Shown here in pieces: positions 46,631 through 56,280 of a stretch of DNA of 64,000 nucleotides. The translations under genes were made by a program, and so were the position numbers. Numbering within the stretch: the stretch's first letter is position 1; the number at the start of each line of letters is the position of its first letter. The stretch is taken from NCBI GenBank assembly GCA_963695445.1, contig CAVOGV010000047.1:48371-112370 (forward strand), written 5' to 3'. Source of the DNA: Thiohalocapsa sp963695445 (GTDB lineage: Bacteria > Pseudomonadota > Gammaproteobacteria > Chromatiales > Chromatiaceae). Below the pieces are notes generated by a model, which saw only the letters and a list, made by a program, of their open reading frames with translations, searched no databases and was not told where the DNA came from.

Positions 46631-48483
46631 GCACAGCGCGCTTTTCGATCGGTATCGATCTGGGTACGACGCACACCGCCCTGTCCTTCGTCGAGATCGC
46701 GAAATGCGAAGGCGAGGAGGTGGAGCAGCAGATGATGGGCATCCCGCAGCTGATCGATCCCGGCTCCGTGGAGGAGCGCTCGATGCTGCCGTCGTTCATC
46801 TACCTGCCGCACCCGGACGAACTCAAGCCCGGCGACCTGACCTTGCCATGGCCCACCGAGCCGGGCCGCGTGCTCGGCGAATTGGCGCGCAAGCAGGGCT
46901 CGAGCACGCCGATCCGATTGGTCTCCAGCGCCAAGAGCTGGCTCTGTCATCCGGACGTGGATCGCAAGGCGCCGATCCTGCCGCCGGAGGTGCCGGACGA
47001 GATCCCCCAGCTGTCACCCTTCGACGCCAGCGTCGCCTATTTGACTCATCTGCGTGAGGCCTGGAACGGCTTGCACGGCCACGCCGCGCTCGCCGACCAG
47101 GACGTCACCGTCACCGTGCCGGCCTCGTTCGATCCGGCCGCCCGCGAACTCACCGCCGAAGCCGCGCGGGCCGTCGGCATCGAGCACCTGGTGCTGCTGG
47201 AGGAACCTCAGGCGGCACTGTACAGCTGGGTCAACGACAGCAAGGGCCGCTGGCGCCATGAGGTCAAGGTAGGCGACATCATCCTAGTCGTCGATGTCGG
47301 TGGCGGCACCACCGACCTGTCGCTGATTGCAGTCACGGAGCAGGACGGCGCGTTAGAACTGACCCGCGTCGCGGTCGGCGAGCACATCCTGCTCGGCGGC
47401 GACAACATGGACCTGACCCTGGCACATCTGGTCAAGCAGAAGCTCAAGGCCGGCGGTGTCGAGCTCGATCGCTGGCAGCTCCAGGCCCTGACGCACGGTT
47501 GCCGGCAAGCCAAAGAGGCGCTGCTGGCCGACGAGACGCTGGAGGCGGTGCCGCTGGTGGTGCCGAGCCGCGGCGCCAAGCTCATCGGCGGCAGCATCCG
47601 TACCGAGCTGACCCGCGCCGAGGTTGAGGCGACGCTGATCGACGGCTTTTTCCCGGAGGTGCAGGTCTCCGACCGCCCGGCCCAGCGCGCCCGTGGCGCG
47701 CTGACCAAGGTGGGGCTGCCGTTCGCTCAGGACCCGGCCGTGACTCGCCACTTGGCCGCGTTTCTCGGCAAGCAGGCGGGCGCCACTGCGGATCTGGAAG
47801 GCTTTGTCGAACACGCCCACTGGGCTAGCTTCCTGCATCCGACCGCGGTCCTGTTCAACGGCGGCGTGTTCAATGCCCAGGTGCTGCGCGATCGGGTGCT
47901 TAACGTCATCAACCAATGGCTCGCCACCGAAGACGCGCCGCCGGCGCGACTGCTGCAGGCCCGGGATTTAGATCTGGCCGTGGCCCGCGGTGCCGCGTTC
48001 TATTCTTACGTGCGCAGACACGGCGGTATCCGCATCCGCGGCGGCACATCGCACTCCTATTATGTGGGCGTTGAGCGCAGCATGCCCGCCATCCCGGGCA
48101 TGGAGCCGGAACTGCACGCGCTGTGCGTCGTGCCGTTCGGCCTGGAGGAGGGCTCCGAACCGGTCTCAGCCCCGCAGGAGTTCGGCCTGGTCGTCGGCGA
48201 GCCGGTGCGCTTCCGCTTCTTCGGCTCCAGCGTGCGCCGTGACGATCTGGTCGGTGAGTTGCTCGAGGAATGGTCCGACGACGAGCTGGAGGAGATGGAG
48301 GAGATCCAGACCAACTTGCCCGCCGACGGTCGCAAGAGGGGCGAGGTCGTGCCGGTGCGGCTGCAGGCGTCGGTATCGGAGGTCGGTACCCTCGAACTCA
48401 CCGCCATCCCACTCGGCGGAGAGAAACAGCATTGGAAGGTGTCGTTCAATACACGCGGGTCCAAGCCTGATCCAGCGACTTGA
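46627..48483 (+). CDS. Hsp70 family (DnaK-like) protein
   Basis: 618 residues starting at GTG 46627. The ATPase domain is complete: FSIGIDLGTTHTALSFVEIA (phosphate 1), VPASFDPAARELTAEAARAV, ILVVDVGGGTTDLSLIAV (phosphate 2), and FNGGVFNAQVLRDRV (adenosine site). The substrate-binding region is short and divergent, unlike housekeeping DnaK, and no DnaJ or GrpE lies nearby. Translationally coupled to DUF2760. The second Hsp70 gene often found next in this cassette is absent. Confidence 0.9.
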   Translation: MSTARFSIGIDLGTTHTALSFVEIAKCEGEEVEQQMMGIPQLIDPGSVEERSMLPSFIYLPHPDELKPGDLTLPWPTEPGRVLGELARKQGSSTPIRLVSSAKSWLCHPDVDRKAPILPPEVPDEIPQLSPFDASVAYLTHLREAWNGLHGHAALADQDVTVTVPASFDPAARELTAEAARAVGIEHLVLLEEPQAALYSWVNDSKGRWRHEVKVGDIILVVDVGGGTTDLSLIAVTEQDGALELTRVAVGEHILLGGDNMDLTLAHLVKQKLKAGGVELDRWQLQALTHGCRQAKEALLADETLEAVPLVVPSRGAKLIGGSIRTELTRAEVEATLIDGFFPEVQVSDRPAQRARGALTKVGLPFAQDPAVTRHLAAFLGKQAGATADLEGFVEHAHWASFLHPTAVLFNGGVFNAQVLRDRVLNVINQWLATEDAPPARLLQARDLDLAVARGAAFYSYVRRHGGIRIRGGTSHSYYVGVERSMPAIPGMEPELHALCVVPFGLEEGSEPVSAPQEFGLVVGEPVRFRFFGSSVRRDDLVGELLEEWSDDELEEMEEIQTNLPADGRKRGEVVPVRLQASVSEVGTLELTAIPLGGEKQHWKVSFNTRGSKPDPAT

Positions 48484-48753
48484 TGGTGGCGCGAAACCGA
48501 GATTTTTGTCGTGATCGTTGTCGTGATCGGAATCGACGTCGCCGCACCGGGAAGGCTCCTCTCGCGCCTCATGGCTTCTCTCACCGAACTTGGTCAATAT
48601 CGACACGATTCGACGCAGCATTGAGTTGTCGGTAAGTGACTTGCATTTCTACTCCGAATTACGACAACCACAACGAATCTATCGTCAGGGGATAGTCGTT
48701 ACGTTTCACGGTAGGAGTTGGTCCTTCACTGACTTGTTCGGAGTCCCTGAACC

Positions 48754-49752
48754 ATGTTCTATCTGCTCCTCGTGCCGGTTGGCGTCGCTGCCGCCGTGCT
48801 TGCCTATCTGGCATTGCAGCCCGGAGAGATCCGGGTTCGCCGATCGCTGCTGATCGAGCGCGATCGCGCCGATATCTTCAACCAGATCCGTGACCTGCGC
48901 ACCTGGTGCGAGTGGAGCCCCTGGTTGCTGCACGAGCCGGACGCGCGGCTCGACTATAGCGATGCGCCCGACCAACAGGGCGGCTGGTACGCCTGGGACG
49001 GCCAGTTGATCGGCGCGGGTCGGATCACGCATCTACGTCTTGACGCACCGGAGCGTATCGAGCAGCGCATCGTCTTTTCGCGGCCGTTCAAGTCCAGCAG
49101 TGCTGTGTCCTGGGAATTCGTGGAACATCCGTCCGGCACCGAGGTCGTCTGGACCATGCGGGGGCGCATGCCCTTCCTGCTCCGATCTTTGGCGTCGACC
49201 ATCAACGCGGCCATCGAGAAGGACTACGAGATCGGTCTAGTCCTGCTGCGCGCGCGCCTCGATCCGAGCGCGGATCGGTTGCAGATCCGCTTCATCGGCG
49301 GGACCGAGTACCCGGAGCAGAACGCCATGACCATCCCCTTCGCGGGCGGTTTGGACGCGATGGTAGAGGCCATGCAAAAGGCCTTTCCGCGGCTCGTCAG
49401 CGCCGCCGCCGAGCGCGGAATCGTCCCGGACGGCCCGATGTTTGCCGCTTATCACAAGGCCGACCCGCAGCGTGGTCAGTTCGAGTGCGACATGGCCCTG
49501 CCGGTACCCGACGGCACGGACCCCGGCGAGTTCGCGCTGCGCAGACTCGGCGGCGGGCGCTACTATCTCGCGGAGGTGCAGGGCAGTTACGACTTCTTGG
49601 CGCCAGCCTGGTACAGCATCATGGGCCATCTGCGCATGGCCAAGCTGACCTGGGACCGCAAACGCCCGTCGCTGGAGGTCTACGCCGTCGACCCAAGCAC
49701 CGCTGCCGACAGCAACGACATCCTGACGCGCATCTATGTGCCGATTCGATGA
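48754..49752 (+). CDS. SRPBCC family protein with GyrI-like effector-binding domain
   Basis: 332 residues: a TM/anchor segment (LLLVPVGVAAAVLAYLALQP), then a polyketide-cyclase/SRPBCC fold (IFNQIRDLRTWCEWSPWLL, SSAVSWEFVEHPSGTEVVWT), then a GyrI-like domain (MALPVPDGTDPGEFALRRLG, YYLAEVQGSYDFLAPAWYSI). Probable ligand-binding protein at the inner membrane. Ligand unknown. Convergent with the invertase gene with only three bases between them. Confidence 0.82.
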   Translation: MFYLLLVPVGVAAAVLAYLALQPGEIRVRRSLLIERDRADIFNQIRDLRTWCEWSPWLLHEPDARLDYSDAPDQQGGWYAWDGQLIGAGRITHLRLDAPERIEQRIVFSRPFKSSSAVSWEFVEHPSGTEVVWTMRGRMPFLLRSLASTINAAIEKDYEIGLVLLRARLDPSADRLQIRFIGGTEYPEQNAMTIPFAGGLDAMVEAMQKAFPRLVSAAAERGIVPDGPMFAAYHKADPQRGQFECDMALPVPDGTDPGEFALRRLGGGRYYLAEVQGSYDFLAPAWYSIMGHLRMAKLTWDRKRPSLEVYAVDPSTAADSNDILTRIYVPIR

Positions 49753-49755
49753 TAC

Positions 49756-51156
49756 TCAATCCGCCCCATTCGCGGATTTCCGGTGATGGTCCACCGCATG
49801 GAACATGTCCAATAACGCTTCGTCCTCCGCGAGCTTATGGGCGAGGATGTAGCCGGTCGCCGACCAGACCTGGTTCAGGTGGGCGCGGCGGCCGATCAGA
49901 TTGCCGCGGCGGCCGTCGTAGTACTCGGGCCAGTTGGCCTGAGGCAAGCTGCGGTCGGCGACGTCCAGCGCGAGTTGGGCGAGGTCGCCGCGGCCGGTCT
50001 TCATGGCGGCGGCAACAAAGGGCCATAACAGCACCGGCCAGTTGCCGCCGTTGTGATAGGACCATGCCACGTTCTTTGGGTCGCTGCCGGTCATGAACAT
50101 CCATTCCTTGCCCATGACGGCGGGGTAGACCAGCTTGGCGGGCATGTTACCCACCAGGTCGTCCCAGCGCTCCTGATACAGGCGCATGATGGTCTGCGCC
50201 TCGTGCGGGCTGGCGATACCGAACAGGATTGCGAGCAGGTTGCCCAGCGCGAAGAAGCGAAAGTCCATGCGGCCGGGACCGAGGTTGCCCACCAGATAAC
50301 CGCCGCGCTCCGGTAGCCAGTCGATGACCCATTCGGGGATCGACTCCGGGTAGATGTTGAGCATGTTCACGCTGCCGCTGCCGAACTCCTCGGTGCGATA
50401 GCGGTGTATTTCGTTCAGTCGGTCGTGGTCGAGCCAATAGAACAGTTGCAGGTAGTTGCGCAGCATGTTGGCGCGCTTGTCGGCCAGCACGATCACTTCG
50501 TGAACATCCGGCGTATCGCGCAGCAGGTCGATCGCGCTCACCAACATGCCGTAGAAGAGCGCCTGGATCTCCAACGGGTGGCCGTAGACGCCCATGCGGC
50601 GATCGATCATGAACGAGCCGTCCGGCACCAACAGGGTAGGGAACACCTCGAAGCCTTCGCGCAGGGTCAACTCCAACAACCCGCGCAGGGCGCGCTGCAC
50701 GTCTGGCTCCGCGGCAAGGGTTCGATCGCCGGTGTGGCGGCAATAGATGCCCAGCAGCACCACCCACCACATCATGGCGTCCACCGGCGCGACACGGCCG
50801 ATGGCGTGGTCGCCAAAGTCCGCGCGGATCTGCTCCTTGCCCTTGGCGCCGTGACCGCGGTGCACGCGGAAACTGGCGGGTAGCACCGCCGGCTCCAGTT
50901 GATGGCCGTGGATGCGCTGGTGCTGACTGCGTAGTTGCAGCAGGGTACGCAAGAAATTGCGCACGATGTCCGGCTTGCCGTCGGCGAGGAACACCAGCGC
51001 GGACGGTATGAAGTCGCGCACGAAGCAGTCGTGATAGTTGTCGGCGGCGACGTCACCGCTGGCGACCGCGGCGACGGTGCCCACGGGCTCGCCGTTGTGG
51101 GTCATGATGGAGCGCTCCAGCAGCGCGTAGGCGGATTCCATGGCTTCGCTATGCAT
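49756..51156 (-). CDS. Neutral/alkaline invertase, glycoside hydrolase family 100
   Basis: 466 residues from the ATG at 51156 (an upstream in-frame extension lacks family character). GH100 features: YHDCFVRDFIPSALVFLADG with the catalytic-region Asp, DAMMWWVVLLGIYCRHTGD, VPDGSFMIDRRMGVYGHPLE, QALFYGMLVSAIDLL and WSYHNGGNWPVLLWPFVAAA. Splits sucrose into glucose and fructose in the cytoplasm. Sucrose metabolism in this sort of bacterium is usually for osmolyte turnover. No sucrose synthase genes are adjacent. Intact. Confidence 0.88.
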   Translation of the reverse strand: MHSEAMESAYALLERSIMTHNGEPVGTVAAVASGDVAADNYHDCFVRDFIPSALVFLADGKPDIVRNFLRTLLQLRSQHQRIHGHQLEPAVLPASFRVHRGHGAKGKEQIRADFGDHAIGRVAPVDAMMWWVVLLGIYCRHTGDRTLAAEPDVQRALRGLLELTLREGFEVFPTLLVPDGSFMIDRRMGVYGHPLEIQALFYGMLVSAIDLLRDTPDVHEVIVLADKRANMLRNYLQLFYWLDHDRLNEIHRYRTEEFGSGSVNMLNIYPESIPEWVIDWLPERGGYLVGNLGPGRMDFRFFALGNLLAILFGIASPHEAQTIMRLYQERWDDLVGNMPAKLVYPAVMGKEWMFMTGSDPKNVAWSYHNGGNWPVLLWPFVAAAMKTGRGDLAQLALDVADRSLPQANWPEYYDGRRGNLIGRRAHLNQVWSATGYILAHKLAEDEALLDMFHAVDHHRKSANGAD

Positions 51157-51500
51157 GTGCGACCCCGATGTTGTTTGCGAGCGTCTCTCGTTCTGCTCGA
51201 CCCTTATTCGCGGTTCCGCCCGTTCTGAACGGCGGCGGCCCTCGGCGCTTGGCACAGTCGAAGCAACGCACAGGTTGAGCATGAGGGCCCCGCGCTCGCG
51301 TCGGTGTGAGGCGAAACCTCGCTAGACTCCTGATAGTTTGCCTTGGTCGGGGTGTCAGGGGAATTTATTCGCACGGTCGCCAATGCGAGCGTCGCATGCC
51401 AGAATCGCGAAGACGGGGCTTTCGCAATCCGTCCCGATACCCGGCAAAGCGGTTGCTGCCCGTTGGTCGACGCTCGCGGATACTTCGGTCTGGAGATGTA
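51157..51500. other. Divergent intergenic region invertase-EamA
   Basis: About 340 bases with no clear gene. Reading frames extend from both flanking genes into it but lose family similarity. TGGAGATGTA just before 51501 supplies the ribosome site for the EamA gene. Confidence 0.4.
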
Positions 51501-52355
51501 ATGCAAAGATCGCGCCTTATCGCGCTTACCGCGTTTGCCATGATCCCGCTGGCGGCGAATTCTTGGCTGTGCCGCGCGGCGCTGCGGGATACCGCGATCG
51601 ACGCGGCCAGCTTCACGAGCGTTCGCTTGCTGTCCGGCGCTGCGATGCTCTGGTTGCTGCTCTGGCTCACCGCGCGAACGCGCGCGGCGGGCACGGGCAG
51701 CTGGCCCTCGGCCATCGCGCTGTTCGGCTATGCCGCCCTGTTCTCGTTTGCGTACCTGAGTCTGACCGCGGCGACCGGCGCCCTGCTGCTGTTTGGTGCG
51801 GTGCAGGTGACGATGATCGGGCTCGGTCTGCGCTCCGGGGAGCGGCTCGATGCGCTGCAAGTGGCCGGCGTTCTGCTCGCGTTCGGCGGTCTGGTGGGTT
51901 TGCTGTTGCCTGGTCTGTCGGCGCCGCCGCTGGGTGGAGCGCTGATGATGATCGGCGCGGGCATCGCCTGGGGCGTCTACTCGGTGCGCGGCAAGGGTGC
52001 CGGCGATCCGACCCGTGTGACCGCCGGCAATTTCGCGCTGACGGTGCCGATCACCCTGGTGCTGAGCCTGATCATGCTGCCGACCCTGTCGTTCGATGCG
52101 GTTGGATTCTCTTACGCGCTGGCCTCCGGAGCGCTGACCTCGGCCCTCGGCTACGCACTCTGGTACAGCGTCCTGCCGCTGTTGCAGTCGACCAGTGCGG
52201 CGACGGTTCAGCTCAGTGTGCCGGTGATCGTCGCCGCCGGCGGCGTGCTCCTGCTCGATGAACCGATTACGCTGCGCTTGATCCTCGCCTCGACGGCCGT
52301 GCTCGGTGGAATCGCCCTGGTCATTCTGGAACGGCGACGGGTTGGTGCGGCTTAA
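51501..52355 (+). CDS. EamA/DMT family transporter
   Basis: 284 residues, ten hydrophobic helices in two EamA repeats: LIALTAFAMIPLAANSWLCR, FTSVRLLSGAAMLWLLLWLT, then the second repeat with GGALMMIGAGIAWGVYSVRG and ALTSALGYALWYSVLPLLQS, ending LLLDEPITLRLILASTAVLG. Likely exports a metabolite; substrate unknown. Start at 51501 chosen over an upstream extension because GGAG precedes it. Confidence 0.88.
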   Translation: MQRSRLIALTAFAMIPLAANSWLCRAALRDTAIDAASFTSVRLLSGAAMLWLLLWLTARTRAAGTGSWPSAIALFGYAALFSFAYLSLTAATGALLLFGAVQVTMIGLGLRSGERLDALQVAGVLLAFGGLVGLLLPGLSAPPLGGALMMIGAGIAWGVYSVRGKGAGDPTRVTAGNFALTVPITLVLSLIMLPTLSFDAVGFSYALASGALTSALGYALWYSVLPLLQSTSAATVQLSVPVIVAAGGVLLLDEPITLRLILASTAVLGGIALVILERRRVGAA

Positions 52356-52413
52356 CGACCCCCCAACCCGTCAGAGCCAAATCATGAGGGTCAAATCATG
52401 ACAAGTCCGCTGT

Positions 52414-53271
52414 GTGATCCGACAGATGTCCCGCTCCGAGGTCGACGAACTGGTGGACTGGGCGGCGCAGGAGGGCTGGAACCCGGGCCTGCATGATGCC
52501 GACCTGTTCTGGGCGACTGACCCCGACGCCTTTGTCGCCGCCGAGGTTGATCAAACCTTGATCGGCGGGGGTGCCATCACATCCTATGACGGTGCGTTCG
52601 GGTTCATGGGTTTCTTTATCGTTCGGCCGGAGTTCCGCGGTCTGGGGCTCGGCAATGCGCTGTGGCATGCCCGCCGTGAGCGCCTGCTTGCCAGACTGCA
52701 CCCTGGGGCGAGCATCGGCATGGATGGCGTGTTTGCGATGCAGGCTTACTACGCGAAGGGAGGCTTCGTCTTCTCTCACCGGGACATCCGTTTTCGCGCC
52801 GATATCCCGGACCGTCCCGCCATGCCGCCGGTCGAACAGGAAGCCATCACCCCGCTCGCCGACGTCGCTTTCGATCAGGTTGTCGACTACGACCGCACCT
52901 GCTTCCCCGCGCCCCGTCCGAACTTTCTGAAAGCCTGGCTCGCACAGCCCGACGCCCTGGCCCTCGGTTGCCAGCGCAACGGTCAGTTGAGCGGCTACGG
53001 CGTGATCCGCCGCTGTCGGGAAGGATGCAAGATCGGCCCGCTGTTCGCCGACGATGCACAGGCGGCCGAGGCGCTATTTGCAAGGCTGCAAGGCTTTGCC
53101 GCCGGCGGTCCGTTGTTCCTTGATGCCCCGGAGAATAACCCCGCCGCGATCGAGCTCGCGCGTCGCCACCAGATGGTCGAGGTGTTTGGTTGTGCCCGGA
53201 TGTATCTGGGCCCGGCACCGGATCTGGCGCACCAGCGGATCTTCGGCGTCACCACCTTCGAGCTGGGCTGA
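52414..53271 (+). CDS. GNAT family N-acetyltransferase (two-domain, YitH-like)
   Basis: 285 residues starting at GTG 52414. The N-terminal GNAT core has FMGFFIVRPEFRGLGLGNAL with the acetyl-CoA loop, followed by MDGVFAMQAYYAKGGFVFSH. The C-terminal half is a second acetyltransferase-like domain (GYGVIRRCREGCKIGPLFAD, GPLFLDAPENNPAAIELARR). Substrate unknown. Stop overlaps the start of the deacetylase gene by one base (TGATG), so the two are coupled. Confidence 0.86.
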   Translation: MIRQMSRSEVDELVDWAAQEGWNPGLHDADLFWATDPDAFVAAEVDQTLIGGGAITSYDGAFGFMGFFIVRPEFRGLGLGNALWHARRERLLARLHPGASIGMDGVFAMQAYYAKGGFVFSHRDIRFRADIPDRPAMPPVEQEAITPLADVAFDQVVDYDRTCFPAPRPNFLKAWLAQPDALALGCQRNGQLSGYGVIRRCREGCKIGPLFADDAQAAEALFARLQGFAAGGPLFLDAPENNPAAIELARRHQMVEVFGCARMYLGPAPDLAHQRIFGVTTFELG

Positions 53272-53855
53272 TGGCAGAGCGCGATCTGCTTGGCTACGGC
53301 GGCCGGCCTCCCCATCCACACTGGCCCAACGCGGCGCGGGTCGCGGTGCAGTTTGTGCTCAACATCGAGGAGGGTGCGGAGTCGAGCATTGTCAACGGCG
53401 ATGGCCAGTCGGAGGCCTGGTTACACGAACTGCCCGGCCGCCCGCCCCGCGTTGGCGAACGCGACCGCAGCGTCGAAGGGATGTACGAATATGGGTCGCG
53501 CGCCGGCGTGTGGCGCATCCTGGACCTGTTCGAGTCGCGCGGCCTGCCGCTGACCGCCTTTGCCGTTGGTCTAGCCCTGGAACTCACCCCCGAGATCGGA
53601 CGCGCACTGCGCGACGCCGGTCACGAGGTGGCAGGGCATGGCTACCGTTGGCTGGATTATCGCGATATCCCGGAAGACACCGAACGTGAGCACATCGAGC
53701 GCACCTTCGACGTGATCGAACGGCTCTGCGGCAAACGCCCCGTGGGCTGGTACACGGGAAGGGTCAGCCACAACACACGCCGTCTGTTGCGCGAGCAGGG
53801 CGGAGCTGCTCTACGACTCGGATGCCTATAACGACGACCTGCCATATTCGGCTCG
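53271..53855 (+). CDS. Polysaccharide deacetylase, allantoinase PuuE-like, truncated at contig junction
   Basis: The frame from 53271 reads the NodB-type fold: FVLNIEEGAESSIVNGDGQS, PLTAFAVGLALELTPEIGRA, AGHEVAGHGYRWLDYRD (metal His pair) and GWYTGRVSHNTRRLLREQG. Near 53805 a one-base shift leads to LLYDSDAYNDDLPY, the expected continuation, after which similarity stops at the GC-content break. The missing third of the gene should follow in the true gamma genome. PuuE-type enzymes act in allantoin breakdown; the substrate here is not proven. Confidence 0.82.
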
Positions 53856-53880
53856 CGGGCGCGCCAGTGTCATTTTCTAT
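53840..53880. other. Composition and gene break: probable chimeric junction
   Basis: To the left the DNA is GC-rich and encodes a deacetylase on the plus strand up to DDLPY. To the right it is AT-rich and encodes a THUMP methyltransferase on the minus strand, whose similarity starts at about 53866. Both genes are cut within a few tens of bases of each other. No IS, tRNA or attachment-like repeat marks the site. This is the pattern of an assembly chimera. Confidence 0.8.
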
Positions 53881-54324
53881 ATGCAGATTGATCCATACAT
53901 CAGGATTATCCGGAGCAACGTTTGGTCTTTCCCCAAAATTGTCTCTGAAAAAATCCGCAATCGAATCTTTTAAACGAAGGCCGGCATACTGGGAATGTGT
54001 TATTTTACTGTTTGAAACTGTTGCAAATATTGCGAAGGTGTTTCTTGAAGAAAATATAGAGGGCCAGTCGATGTTTTTTGCAGTTCTATACAGTATTTCT
54101 GCCGTCTCGCACTTAAAAGCAAGAAGCGGCGCAAGCACGCGCGTAATCAGACGGGATGAATAATTTATCCGGTATAATGTCCTCTTATCGGCTTCAAAGT
54201 ATATCCCCCGGTATGCCGGGTGTATCTCTTTTGCACCAAGCTCCTCAAGTTCCAGGGCACCAATATCTTCGAGTCCGTTTGAAATCTGGGCAAAATACCT
54301 GTTTGTTTCCTGATATTTAAACAT
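53860..54324 (-). CDS. THUMP domain SAM-dependent RNA methyltransferase, N-terminal fragment
   Basis: About 155 residues from the ATG at 54324: YFAQISNGLEDIGALELEEL, GIYFEADKRTLYRINYSSRL, ITRVLAPL, SQYAGLRLKDSIADFFRDNF and PDVWINLHIEND, which is the ferredoxin-like plus THUMP part of the RlmL/YpsC-type 23S rRNA methyltransferases. The methyltransferase domain is lost at the junction. Low GC, unlike the genes to the left. Confidence 0.83.
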
Positions 54325-54352
54325 TATGCATTATGGTTTCTGGTCTTCCGGT

Positions 54353-55515
54353 TTATGGTTTGGTGATGCCTCTTCTTTCAATGGCATTTGCCATTCTTTC
54401 AAGGGCCTTTTTAAGCAATGACCGCTGGCAGCCAAAATTAAGCCTTACAAAACCCGGTGTTCCGAATTCATTTCCATCAAAAAGCCCGACACCCGCATCT
54501 TCGAAAAACTTTTACAGGATCTACGATGCCGCTCTCTCTTGTATCAATCCATGCAAGATAAGTGGCTTCAATTTGCCGTGACGAAAGACCCGGCATCCTG
54601 TTTACAGAGCTTAATACCAGATCACGATTTCTCTCAGATAATCAAGAAGAGCGGCATGCCATTCATGGCTCTCACGATATGCTGCATTGCCGCAATGTAA
54701 CCCAGAGTATTCACACGTGGCACTATTCCATTCATTGCCATTGTAAAACTTTTCCGCAAATCCGGATTTGAAATTACGGCAAAGGAACAGCCAAGACCCG
54801 GCACATTAAAAGTTTTGCTGGGAGCCATAAGGGTTACTGTGCGGTTTGCTGTTTCCGGTGAAAGGGAAGCGATGGGAATATGGCGCGTTCCGGGTTCCAG
54901 CAGCAGGCCGCAATGAATTTCATCCGAACTGATAACAATGTTGTGCTTAATGCAGATGGAAGCAAGAGAAGCCAGTTCATCCCTTTCATAAACACGCCCG
55001 ACAGGGTTATGGGGGTTACAGAGCAGAAAGAGGCGAGTTCGCTTCGTTATCGCTTTTTCCATGCTTTCAAAATCAAATCCCCATTTACCGTTTCTTTCAA
55101 CAAGATGCGTTTTTATAAGGTTCCGGCGGGAGTTCGCCGGAGCTGTGAGAAAAGGAGGATAAACAGGAATGGCAGTCATCACATCATCATCATCTTTCCC
55201 TACCGCCCTGCAAACCAAATTAATACCTGTCACAAGTCCGGGCAGCCATACTATCCATTCTTTTTCAACTTCCCACCCATATTCATTTTCCATCAAACTT
55301 ACAATTATTTCGGTGAGTTCCCGGGGCGGAAGTGTATAACCAAAGACACCATGACCGATTCTTCTGACTAAAGCATCTCTAACGGCAGGGGGGGAAAGAA
55401 AATCCATGTCAGCAACCCAAAGAGGAATAATATCTTTCCCCTTGTATTTATCCCACTTCATGCTGGATGTGCCGTTCCTGTCAACAGGAGTATCAAAATT
55501 ATATTGGTCCGCCAT
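54353..55515 (-). CDS. MalY/PatB family PLP-dependent aminotransferase / cystathionine beta-lyase (frameshifted)
   Basis: The main frame shows MADQYNFDTPVDRNGTSSMK, IPLWVADMDFLSPPAVRDAL, LFLLCNPHNPVGRVYERDEL, ISSDEIHCGLLL and the PLP lysine in MAPSKTFNVPGLG. Shifts near 54660 and 54520 lead to KFFEDAGVGLFDGNEFGTPG and FVRLNFGCQRSLLKKALERM, which is the normal MalY-type C-terminus, ending at TAA 54353. About 387 residues once corrected. These enzymes split C-S bonds of cystathionine/cysteine or act as aminotransferases. Confidence 0.85.
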
Positions 55516-55664
55516 TTTCAAATTATACCTATGGTTTTTCCCGGATAGTCGGAGAAAGGGGTCCGGATTTGAATATCCTAAGTATTTAGCGCTGATGCTT
55601 CATTTCGTGTCACTTGGCCCCTGGAATCCTCATTGAATCGCCAACTCTTTAGGGTGTGATCCTG

Positions 55665-56230
55665 TTATTTCAACTTGCCGGACACAGCATCGACTGTCTG
55701 TTTGTTCAATTTTCTTGCGCAGGAAGTCCAGTCCAGACTGGAACCGACCCCGTGCTCATCTGAAACCAGAAGATTTCCCCCCGGGGCAAAAAGCTCGTAC
55801 CGCGTGTCAAGAGAAACAGCGCCTGCTCCAAATCCGACAACTATCCGTGCCGCTTTACTCCGGCATTGTATCTTACTATTGTTACTTTAAGAAGATAGGT
55901 TCCCTTTGCATACTGGTTGCGATTTTCTATAAGGCTGGCTTCATAACCTGCCCTGTTGAGCATCCTTACAAGATCTTTTCCCATAAAATCATTCAACTGA
56001 TCCCGCTGGTCTATCTGAGCTTGAGTCAGGCCATCACCGCCCATGTCCATCAACACATTAATTTTGTGTTTTTTACCGGTAGAAACGGGGTCGGATTCTG
56101 TATCGCTTTCAGCTTTTTGAGTCTCTCTTTTTATTTCCTTTGACGCTTTTGGAGCATTCCTTTCTCAGAATGACACCCGAATGCAATTACCGACACATAG
56201 CAAAGCAATAATCCATATAAATTTTTTCAT
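55665..56230 (-). CDS. Probable secreted/lipoprotein of the DUF4410 kind (interrupted)
   Basis: Start ATG 56230 with a strong GGAGGAATATTTT site; MKKFIWIIALLCVGNC is a short signal, perhaps with a lipobox-like Cys. An in-frame TGA follows after 21 codons, then the same frame continues SDPVSTGKKHKINVLMDM and DFMGKDLVRMLNRAGYEASL to YLLKVTIVRYNAGVK. A shift near 55855 leads to AARIVVGFGAGAVSLDTRYE and SLDWTSCARKLNKQTVDAVS. The GxGxGA segment suggests DUF4410-like proteins. Function unknown. Confidence 0.55.
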
Positions 56231-56280
56231 AAAATATTCCTCCTTCTCTTAAGATATAAGTTCCCTGTCTCTTGAGGCTC

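Noticed and set aside
53820..53900. Genomic island boundary with att site
   Set aside because: No tRNA, integrase or direct repeat at the boundary, and both flanking genes are cut mid-sequence, which fits a chimera better.
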